Shown here: piece after piece, positions 24,940 through 32,804 of the stretch | Position numbering within the stretch: the first letter of the stretch is position 1 | Layout: every line of letters starts with the position of its first letter | Assembly: GCA_022425725.1 (NCBI GenBank) | Contig: JAKMEY010000037.1 | Coordinates: 1-32,804, forward strand | DNA length: 32,804 nucleotides | Reading direction: 5' to 3' | Source of the DNA: Ilumatobacteraceae bacterium | Lineage (GTDB): Bacteria; Actinomycetota; Acidimicrobiia; Acidimicrobiales; Ilumatobacteraceae | Program-made: the position numbers and the translations under genes | Notes under the pieces: generated by a model | The model's database searches: none | What the model was told of the DNA's origin: nothing | Seen by the model: only the letters and a program-made list of their open reading frames with translations

Positions 24940-26637
24940 ATGGGGGATACGCAAGCACTCGCGCCCGATGACGTAATGACCGCAACCGACCAGCACGGTC
25001 AGATTGCACATCAGTCGCTCATCGACCACAGTGTTCGCCTCGAGCGAACTCTTCACGAGGTCAGAGATGGAGTGTGGTGTCTCGTCGGTAACGGCCTCTC
25101 AAACCAGACGTTCGTCACCGCGCCCGATGGCATCATCGCCATCGATACCGGGGAGTCGATTGAGGAAATGCGCGACGCTCTGATCGAACTTCGAACGGTC
25201 ACCGACGCTCCGATCGTTGCGGTGATCTACACACACTTCCACTATGTGAGCGGGACCCAAGCCATTCTCGGCACAGAACCGGTTGAGGCGATTTGGGGTC
25301 ATGTCCGCATCGAGGACAACCTTCGTCGCTCTGCTACCGAAATCGCTCCCGCCTATGGGCGCGGCCTCGTGGAGCAATTTGCCATGCAACTCCCTCACGA
25401 CGGCCCTGACGGCATCGTCAATGTTGGTCTTGGGCGTGCATACCGGATGCCAGAGCATGCGCCATTTACCGGTGGCCATGTTCCGGCAACCCATACCTTC
25501 GCCGAGGCCACCACGATTGAGGTGGCAGGGCTAACGGTCGAGGTAACCCCAGCACCGTCCGATGCTGACGATTCAGTCACCTTGTGGATGCCGACCATCG
25601 GTGTTGCGGTTCACAACATCCTCTGGCCCGCCCTGTTCAATGTCTTTGCGATCCGCGGGGAGGAATATCGAGACCCACGAATTCTCCTCACCGGCCTCGA
25701 TCATCTTCATTCGCTCGGTGCCGAACATCTTGTGGCGACACACGGCCCACCGCTGTCAGGTGCAACTGATATCGATGAGCGCCTGCGCTCGTACCGCGAC
25801 TCGATTCAGTTTCTCTGGGACCAAACAGTGCGCTGGACGAACCGAGGAGCCACCTCAGCCGAACTTGCGCACCGGGTTCGACTACCCGAGTGTTTCGGAG
25901 ATGATTGGCTCACCCAGCAGCATTACGGCATCGCCGAACACCATGCCCGGCAGATCCGGACCGGGCTCTTTGGCTTCTTCGACGGCGATCCCGCAAACAT
26001 TCTTCCGCTCGACACACAAGATCATGCAGAGCATCTCATCGACGCAATGGGTGGACAGGGTGCCGTCCGCTCTCGGTGCGAGGAGGCGCTCACCACAGAT
26101 ATTCGCTGGGGGCTGTACCTCGCATCTCAGCTCGCCCATCACCGCAACGCATCCGATGAAGATCGTGGCCTTCTCGCAACAGCTCTTCGCACCGCGGCCA
26201 GGCGAACACGGAGCGCAAATGTGCGGAACTGGTGCATCACCAAAGCTCTCGATGTCGAAGGATCGATCGATATGTCACGGCATCGGACGCACCGGCTAGG
26301 TCGACGTCAAATCACAGGATGGGATCTCGAAACCTCAGCGGGGGTGTTGAGGGTGATGGTCGAACCTGAAAAAATGGAGGGCGTCGATTGCCATATTGCG
26401 CTCGAGGTCGAGGGCGATCGCTGCGGACTTCACTTTAGGAATTACATTTTGTGCCCAACGAGCGGCACCGACGCAACTCATACGATGAGCTGCACTCGCA
26501 CAACCTGGGATGGTCTCCTCACCGGGTCAGTCACCCTCGATGAAGCGCTCAACACCGGTGCGGTCACCGTTAACGGAGACACCGGCGCCGTCATTTCTGC
26601 GTTCAGTGCTCTCGATCACCCAGCTTTCGCCCGGTGA
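24940..26637 (+). CDS. Alkylsulfatase-like metallo-beta-lactamase-fold protein with altered metal motif
   Basis: This 565-aa protein has the layout of SdsA1/BDS1-type alkylsulfatases: an MBL-fold domain (about 1-290) with IIAIDTGES and IYTHFHYVSG; an alkylsulfatase dimerisation domain (about 290-440); and a C-terminal SCP2-like domain (about 440-565) likely to hold a hydrophobic substrate. The canonical HxHxDH motif is changed: H99 and H101 are present, but the Asp and second His positions are V103 and S104. The usual AEN and TEAP glutamate segments are also not recognisable, while the late ATHGPP histidine is kept. It may bind one metal or act on something other than alkyl sulfates. ATG 24940 is the start; the arylsulfatase follows 4 bases after the stop. 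Confidence 0.78.
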   Translation: MGDTQALAPDDVMTATDQHGQIAHQSLIDHSVRLERTLHEVRDGVWCLVGNGLSNQTFVTAPDGIIAIDTGESIEEMRDALIELRTVTDAPIVAVIYTHFHYVSGTQAILGTEPVEAIWGHVRIEDNLRRSATEIAPAYGRGLVEQFAMQLPHDGPDGIVNVGLGRAYRMPEHAPFTGGHVPATHTFAEATTIEVAGLTVEVTPAPSDADDSVTLWMPTIGVAVHNILWPALFNVFAIRGEEYRDPRILLTGLDHLHSLGAEHLVATHGPPLSGATDIDERLRSYRDSIQFLWDQTVRWTNRGATSAELAHRVRLPECFGDDWLTQQHYGIAEHHARQIRTGLFGFFDGDPANILPLDTQDHAEHLIDAMGGQGAVRSRCEEALTTDIRWGLYLASQLAHHRNASDEDRGLLATALRTAARRTRSANVRNWCITKALDVEGSIDMSRHRTHRLGRRQITGWDLETSAGVLRVMVEPEKMEGVDCHIALEVEGDRCGLHFRNYILCPTSGTDATHTMSCTRTTWDGLLTGSVTLDEALNTGAVTVNGDTGAVISAFSALDHPAFAR

Positions 26638-26641
26638 TGAA

Positions 26642-28966
26642 ATGACACAGCTACCTCACTCGTCACAACCGTATGCCGGAGACATCCAACGGCTGCTTTC
26701 TGACTCAACACCGGCATCGTTCGCGCAGCGCACAGCACCGACGAATGCTCCGAACGTGCTGCTCATCATGCTCGATGACGTCGGTTTTGGCTCAATGTCA
26801 ACATTCGGGGGCCCGGTGCCATCGCCCGCGCTCCAACGCGTCGCCGATGAGGGATTGTCGTACAACCAGTTCCACACCACAGCACTGTGCTCGCCCACCC
26901 GAGCGGCACTCCTCACCGGCCGACAACATCATCGGGTACATATGGGTGGCATCACCGAGATCGCAAACTCGTATCCGGGATACGACTCTGCAATTCCGGT
27001 CGAGGCAGCGTCAGTTGCTGAGGTGCTGCGAATGTCGGGATATTCGACCTCGTGCTTCGGAAAATGGCACCTCGCCCCTTCTTGGGAACAAAGCCCATCA
27101 GGGCCGTTCGATCGTTGGCCAACCGGGCTCGGCTTCGATCGGTTCTACGGCATTATCGGCGCCGAAGCTTCCCAATGGGAGCCCGCCGTCTATGACCAAA
27201 CCACACCAATTTCACCTCACGCCGGTCAACCCGACTACCACCTCACCGAAGATCTTGCCGACCGAGCGATCGAGTGGCTTGAACGACAGCGGGCGTCGAC
27301 TCCTGACCGTCCTTGGTTCTGTTATTTCTCGACCCCCGCCGTTCACGCCCCGCATCATGCGCCAGCTGACTGGATCGATCGATTCGCTGGGAAATTCGAT
27401 GAGGGCTGGGATGAGTTGCGCGACGCCATTTACGAACGTCAACTCGAACTCGGGGTGATTCCTCCCGGCTCAGCCAATACAAGACGTCCCGACCAAATCC
27501 CTGCATGGGACGACTACCCAGAGCGGTACCGGCCAGTTGCCACACGACTCATGGAATGTTTCGCCGGCTTTCTCGCCCATACCGATCATCACATCGGGCG
27601 GGTCATCGACGCAGCACGCGCACTTGATGAACGCCATGGCTCTGACACCCTCATCATCTACCTCACCGGTGACAACGGTGCCTCAGCCGAAGGTACGATT
27701 CACGGCGCGTGGAGCGCACCATCGTTCCAAAATGGTGTTCACGAAGACCCTGAGTGGCTACTCGAGCACATCGACGACTTCGGAACCGCTCGTTGCGAGA
27801 ACCACTTCAATGTTGGGTGGGCCTGGGCGCTCGACTCACCATTCCAATGGATGAAGCAGGTCGCGTCACATTTCGGAGGCACCCGCAATGGGCTTGCGAT
27901 CTCGTGGCCCAACAACATCACCGACGCCGGAGGTGTGCGCTCCCAGTTTCATCACGTCGTTGATATCGCTCCGACGATTTACGCAGCTGCCGGCATCACT
28001 CCGCCCGATCGAGTAAACGGTGTTGAGCAAATGGAACTCGATGGGGTTCCGATGAATTACACCTTCGGTTCCGACGGCGAAAGTACTCGCACCTCGCAAT
28101 ATTTCGAAATCCTCGGAAACCGAGCGATGTACCACGACGGGTGGATTGCATCATGCTTTCATGGTCGTGTTCCGTGGATCAGAATGCAGGCATACGAATT
28201 CGATGGCCCCGATGAAGTCTGGGAGTTGTACGACGTCAAGAACGACTTCTCGCAATCGGTCAACCTCGCCGAGGCCGAACCCGAGCGCCTCGCCGAATTA
28301 CGTGATCTCTTCGATGCAGAGGCTCGCCGCCTCGGGGTGTACCCGCTTCGAGATGCGGGTTCCCCTCGCAACGGTGATCTCGCAGTGCCTCACTCCCTTG
28401 GCAACACCACGTCAATGACGTATTCCACCGCACACGTTCGGATGCCTGAATCATCGGTGATCAACCTCAAGAATTGCTCGTGGACCATCACCGGCAAAAT
28501 CAACATCGACAGCAAGGCCGAGGGTGTCATTGTGTGTCAAGGCGGAAATATGTCGGGCTGGTCGATGTGGCTACGCGACAGCGCACCCCAATTCACCTAC
28601 AACTGCTTCGGTCACGACATCACCACCATCTCAGGCGAAACACTCGCTGAAGGTGAGCACACGATCGTCATCGACTTTGTCTACGACGGCGGCTTCGGAG
28701 GCGGAGGAGACCTCGTCATGTCGGTCGATGAGACCCCCGGTGCTGGCGCTCGCATCGAACGCACGGTGCCGCTCGTCTACTCAATGAGTGGAGAAACGTT
28801 CGATGTCGGTATCGATACCGGATCAGCGGTAGGCCCATACCCTCACGACTACCGCTGCACCGCAACGATTCATGGCGTCACCCTTCAACGACGTTCAGAA
28901 CCTGATCCCGCGATCAAGCAGCTGGTCGAAGAAGGAATGTGGCGAGCTGGAATGAGCACCCAATAA
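26642..28966 (+). CDS. Type I arylsulfatase (large, Rv0711-like form)
   Basis: This 774-aa sulfatase has the metal-binding aspartates D45-D46 in LIMLDDVGFG and the formylglycine motif C83-S-P-T-R87 followed by AALLTGR. GKWHL and LTGDNG add the remaining active-site segments. C83 must be converted to formylglycine by a separate enzyme not seen here. A C-terminal beta-sandwich (about 640-774) is shared with the roughly 780-aa arylsulfatases of mycobacteria. There is no clear signal peptide, so it may be cytoplasmic. The frame is open to 26510 inside the upstream gene, but ATG 26642 begins a normal N-terminus. It pairs with the alkylsulfatase-like gene, suggesting sulfate-ester processing. Confidence 0.88.
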   Translation: MTQLPHSSQPYAGDIQRLLSDSTPASFAQRTAPTNAPNVLLIMLDDVGFGSMSTFGGPVPSPALQRVADEGLSYNQFHTTALCSPTRAALLTGRQHHRVHMGGITEIANSYPGYDSAIPVEAASVAEVLRMSGYSTSCFGKWHLAPSWEQSPSGPFDRWPTGLGFDRFYGIIGAEASQWEPAVYDQTTPISPHAGQPDYHLTEDLADRAIEWLERQRASTPDRPWFCYFSTPAVHAPHHAPADWIDRFAGKFDEGWDELRDAIYERQLELGVIPPGSANTRRPDQIPAWDDYPERYRPVATRLMECFAGFLAHTDHHIGRVIDAARALDERHGSDTLIIYLTGDNGASAEGTIHGAWSAPSFQNGVHEDPEWLLEHIDDFGTARCENHFNVGWAWALDSPFQWMKQVASHFGGTRNGLAISWPNNITDAGGVRSQFHHVVDIAPTIYAAAGITPPDRVNGVEQMELDGVPMNYTFGSDGESTRTSQYFEILGNRAMYHDGWIASCFHGRVPWIRMQAYEFDGPDEVWELYDVKNDFSQSVNLAEAEPERLAELRDLFDAEARRLGVYPLRDAGSPRNGDLAVPHSLGNTTSMTYSTAHVRMPESSVINLKNCSWTITGKINIDSKAEGVIVCQGGNMSGWSMWLRDSAPQFTYNCFGHDITTISGETLAEGEHTIVIDFVYDGGFGGGGDLVMSVDETPGAGARIERTVPLVYSMSGETFDVGIDTGSAVGPYPHDYRCTATIHGVTLQRRSEPDPAIKQLVEEGMWRAGMSTQ

Positions 28967-28983
28967 CCGGCACTCTTCGGTTA
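28964..28983. terminator. Possible bidirectional terminator-like hairpin between convergent genes
   Basis: TAACCG-GCACTCTT-CGGTTA is a perfect 6-bp inverted repeat with an 8-base loop. Its arms include the stop codons of both convergent genes (the arylsulfatase TAA on plus and the metY TAA on minus). There is no U tract, so termination strength is uncertain. Confidence 0.35.
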
Positions 28984-30300
28984 CGACGAGGCGGCGAATC
29001 CTGCGCGAAGATCATCAAGAATGTCTTCGATATTTTCAAGACCAACCGAGAGTCGCACGAGCCCCGGCGTCACCGAGCTCGCAGCCTGCTCTTCTGGGGT
29101 GAGCTGTGAGTGTGTCGTACTCGCCGGGTGAATGACAAGGCTTCGGGCATCACCAATGTTGGCAACATGGCTGTGAAGTTCGAGGCCTTCAACAAACTTC
29201 TTACCCGCCTCAAGACCACCAGAAATCTCAAATGCGAGAACGGACCCGTAGCCGCGACCGCCTCCGAGGCGAGTTGCACGCTCATGCCATTCGCTCGACG
29301 CAAGGCCGGCGTAGTTCACCGACTCAACCTGCGGATGAGTGTCGAGGAACTCAGCCACTGCCTGCGCATTTGAGAAATGACGCTCCATGCGAAGGCTCAA
29401 CGTCTCCATGCCTTGAAGGATCATGAATGCGTTGAATGGAGAGATTGCCATTCCGAGGTCGCGAAGCATCTGAACACGTGCTTTGAGAATCATTGCGCCA
29501 TGTCCGAGCGCCGGGAAATATGCAAGACCGTGGTAGCTCGGGTCGGGCTCGGTGAAGTTCGCAAATCTTCCTGAGGCTGCGTAGTCGAATGTTCCGCCAT
29601 CGACGATGCCGCCGGCCACCGACGTTCCGTGACCGCCAATGAACTTGGTGAGCGAATGCACCACGATGTCGGCTCCCCACTCGAGAGGCCTCACGAGGTA
29701 TGGCGTCGCGACGGTGTTGTCGACCATGAGCGGGATGCCCTCTGAGTGAGCGACCTCTGAGACACCTTCGATATCAAACATGTCGTTCTTCGGATTTGGC
29801 AACACCTCTCCATAGAACAAGCGAGTGTTGTCTCGCACGGCCGCTCGCCACTGGTCAAGGTCATGCGGGTCGTCGACGAAGGTGACTTCGATACCCATTT
29901 TCGGGAGCGTGTAATGCAACAGGTTGTAGGAACCACCGTAGAGCGATGGCGAAGCCACGATGTGGTGACCCGCTTCGACGACGGTGAGGATCGCAAGTGT
30001 CGCCGCAGCCTGGCCTGATGAGGTAGCCAGCGCTCCAGGAATACCTATTGCGGTCGTGCATCCACCCTCGAGGTCGCTCAGACGTGCCTCTAGGGCTGCC
30101 TGAGTTGGGTTCATGATGCGGGTGTAAATATTCCCGACTTCCGCCAAGGCGAACAGATTGGCGGCGTGTTCAGTATCGCGAAACTCGTACGCGGTCGTTT
30201 GGTAGATCGGCACGGCACGCGCGCCGGTGGCCGGGTCTGGGTCTCCCCCTACGTGAATCTGGCGGGTTTCAAAACCAAGTTTCTTTGCGTTATCAGGCAT
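28981..30300 (-). CDS. metY: O-acetyl/O-succinylhomoserine sulfhydrylase
   Basis: This 439-aa PLP enzyme of the Cys/Met metabolism family is in the long MetY form. [10 protein letters not shown] opens the protein, [10 protein letters not shown] and [13 protein letters not shown] (57-71) bind PLP phosphate, and K219 in [11 protein letters not shown] is the Schiff-base lysine. The insertion length (about 430 aa versus 390 for cystathionine synthases) supports sulfhydrylase, which makes homocysteine (or cysteine) from sulfide and an acyl-homoserine. Start: ATG at 30298-30300. The 155-base leader carries several mutually exclusive complementary segments. It is downstream of ilvC on the same strand but probably has its own promoter. 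Confidence 0.9.
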   Translation of the reverse strand: MPDNAKKLGFETRQIHVGGDPDPATGARAVPIYQTTAYEFRDTEHAANLFALAEVGNIYTRIMNPTQAALEARLSDLEGGCTTAIGIPGALATSSGQAAATLAILTVVEAGHHIVASPSLYGGSYNLLHYTLPKMGIEVTFVDDPHDLDQWRAAVRDNTRLFYGEVLPNPKNDMFDIEGVSEVAHSEGIPLMVDNTVATPYLVRPLEWGADIVVHSLTKFIGGHGTSVAGGIVDGGTFDYAASGRFANFTEPDPSYHGLAYFPALGHGAMILKARVQMLRDLGMAISPFNAFMILQGMETLSLRMERHFSNAQAVAEFLDTHPQVESVNYAGLASSEWHERATRLGGGRGYGSVLAFEISGGLEAGKKFVEGLELHSHVANIGDARSLVIHPASTTHSQLTPEEQAASSVTPGLVRLSVGLENIEDILDDLRAGFAASS

Positions 30301-30380
30301 GGTCGGAGAGACTATCCCCTCAAAACCCGACCTGCAAGGTCATATTTAAAAAGACTTGGTGCAAAGGTGAAACGGTCGGG
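30301..30380 (-). promoter_or_regulatory. metY leader with alternative base pairings, candidate cis-regulatory RNA
   Basis: On the minus strand GGTCGGG (plus 30326-30332) can pair with an upstream CCCGACC (30374-30380), a nearby GACC (30338-30341) or a downstream CCGACC (30301-30306) directly before the ATG. A GAGGGG element (30316-30321) lies in the loop of the last hairpin. Mutually exclusive pairings suggest a switch. It does not match SAM-I, SAM-II or SAM-IV consensus elements that I know. Confidence 0.35.
30343..30372 (-). promoter_or_regulatory. Possible promoter for metY
   Basis: On the minus strand TTTCAC (plus 30367-30372) and TAAATA (30343-30348) are separated by 18 bases, resembling -35 and -10 boxes in the only AT-rich stretch of the spacer. 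If used, transcription would begin near 30335, leaving only the GGTCGGG/CCGACC hairpin in the leader. The match is weak. Confidence 0.25.
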
Positions 30381-30455
30381 CCCGTAGGCCCATCAGATTA
30401 CCTCGTGTCTATCACAAGCGGTGAGTGCCATAGCAACGGCACACATCGCTGAATG

Positions 30456-32052
<1,597 letters not shown>

Positions 32053-32081
32053 GTCGTGTTCTCCAGTTCTCTTCAATCACT

Positions 32082-32804
32082 TCAGCCGAGCTGCGCTCGG
32101 AACTGCTCTTGCGATGGGTGCACGAGCACCTCGTCGTTGCTGACGCCAGCCGGCACCATCGGGAACACCTTCTCTTCGGAGTCGGTACGGAACTCAACAA
32201 CAACCGACCGATCGTTAATCGAGTTCGCTTTCTCGATGGCTGGGCCAACCTCTTCAGGGCTTTCCACGCGGATCCCCACACAACCCATCGACTCTGCCCA
32301 CTTCACGTAGTCCGGGGTTTCCGTTGACAAGTAGACCTCTGAGTAACGCTCGTCGTAGAACATTTCCTGCCACTGGCGAACCATACCGAGATACGAGTTA
32401 TTCAACAGAGCAACCTTGACAGGAATTCGCTCGACCGTTGCGGTCACGAGTTCTTGCGCCGTCATTTGGAAGCAACCGTCGCCATCGACAGCCCACACCG
32501 TTGCGTCCGGGCGACCCGCCTTTGCTCCGATCGCAGCAGGAATCGAGAAACCCATCGTTCCCAAACCACCGGAGTTCACCCACGAGTACGGCTGATTGAA
32601 CTTCCAGTGCAATGAAGCCCACATTTGATGTTGGCCCACACCAGAAACGAGGATTGTTTCGTCAGTCGATGCGGCGCGAAGTTCTTCCAGGCAATACTGC
32701 GGTTTCAACCCAGCGCCCGGTGAAGCCTCGTCGTAGGTCAACGGGAAGATTTCTTGCCAGCCTGACACTCGAGACTTCCATGCGGTGATATCGGCCTGCT
32801 CAAT
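32082..32804 (-). CDS. ilvB: Acetolactate synthase large (catalytic) subunit, N-terminal part outside the window
   Basis: The reading frame is open through the right edge of the window, so the visible 240 residues are the C-terminal third. They contain the TPP-binding motif: VDGDGCFQMTAQEL, then LNNSYLGMVRQWQ about 30 residues later, which fits GDG...N. The FAD/quaternary region TMGFSIPAAIGAKAGRP is also visible. The enzyme condenses pyruvate with pyruvate or 2-oxobutyrate using TPP. It therefore depends on the cofactor produced by thiN at 6039-6710. ilvN follows 29 bases later. Confidence 0.94.
   Translation of the reverse strand: MEQADITAWKSRVSGWQEIFPLTYDEASPGAGLKPQYCLEELRAASTDETILVSGVGQHQMWASLHWKFNQPYSWVNSGGLGTMGFSIPAAIGAKAGRPDATVWAVDGDGCFQMTAQELVTATVERIPVKVALLNNSYLGMVRQWQEMFYDERYSEVYLSTETPDYVKWAESMGCVGIRVESPEEVGPAIEKANSINDRSVVVEFRTDSEEKVFPMVPAGVSNDEVLVHPSQEQFRAQLG

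Noticed and set aside
24125-24976. A 283-aa plus-strand open frame overlapping the PAC2 gene
   Set aside because: The PAC2 frame has clear family motifs and start/stop coupling to serC. The alternative is Ser/Arg-rich, without domain signals, and runs into the next gene.
25562-26299. A 245-aa plus-strand open frame inside the alkylsulfatase-like gene
   Set aside because: It lies wholly inside a three-domain gene in another frame and shows no family motif.
26510-26641. Upstream extension of the arylsulfatase to 26510
   Set aside because: It would overlap the preceding gene by 128 bases with no conserved residues; ATG 26642 fits the family N-terminus.
30426-30441. TGCCGT...ATGGCA hairpin after ilvC as a terminator
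   Set aside because: It is a 6-bp stem including a G-U pair with no following U tract, too weak to call.
30301-30455. A SAM riboswitch ahead of metY
   Set aside because: Conserved blocks of SAM-I, SAM-II and SAM-IV as I know them are absent. Only unassigned complementary segments are reported.

Overview
The window is a gene-dense chromosomal segment with medium-high GC. Genes are tightly packed, with GTG/TTG starts and 4-base stop/start overlaps. The gene set points to an actinobacterium: two mycothiol-dependent maleylpyruvate-isomerase-family (DinB-fold) proteins, an actinobacterial-type SerC, a PAC2 protein, a HisN-type histidinol phosphatase and a large Rv0711-like arylsulfatase. A marine or freshwater Acidimicrobiia-like lineage is my best guess; this is inference from gene content, since no marker gene such as rRNA is present. 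I see no tRNA, rRNA, transposase, integrase, phage gene or CRISPR array.

Layout. 1-2640 (+): the tail of a crotonase gene, hisN, and a Cys/Met-metabolism PLP enzyme. 2671-3324 (-): an NfuA-like Fe-S carrier, divergent from a DinB/MDMPI-like protein, an EamA transporter and surE (3349-5923, +). 5946-12410 (+): a TPP-riboswitch-controlled thiamine unit made of thiamine pyrophosphokinase (thiN), a thiamine-type ABC importer (thiB, thiP and a thiQ ATPase fused to a GNAT acetyltransferase domain), then a small WXG100-like protein and a 561-aa protein of unknown function. 12424-13068 (-): a second MDMPI-like protein. 13095-16172 (-): a cobalamin-riboswitch-controlled btuF-btuC-btuD importer, divergent from cobO, a bicupin and a PopT/DUF368 gene (16246-18678, +). 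18667-22772 (-): two amidohydrolases behind a class I aminotransferase. 22880-28966 (+): serC, PAC2, an alkylsulfatase-like metallo-beta-lactamase-fold protein and an arylsulfatase. 28981-32804 (-): metY, then ilvC, ilvN and the 3' part of ilvB, the last three in operon order ilvB-ilvN-ilvC.

Together the genes describe a cell that scavenges two vitamins (B1 and B12) under riboswitch control, converts them to cofactors (ThiN makes TPP, CobO makes adenosylcobalamin), makes branched-chain amino acids, serine, histidine and sulfur amino acids, and may process organosulfates and N-acyl amino acids.

The least ordinary points are: the ThiQ-GNAT fusion; the WXG100-like/561-aa gene pair at the end of the thiamine unit; a near-perfect ParB-site (parS-like) palindrome at the ThiQ/GNAT junction; an alkylsulfatase-like enzyme lacking part of its HxHxDH metal motif; and a metY leader in which one segment can pair with three partners.
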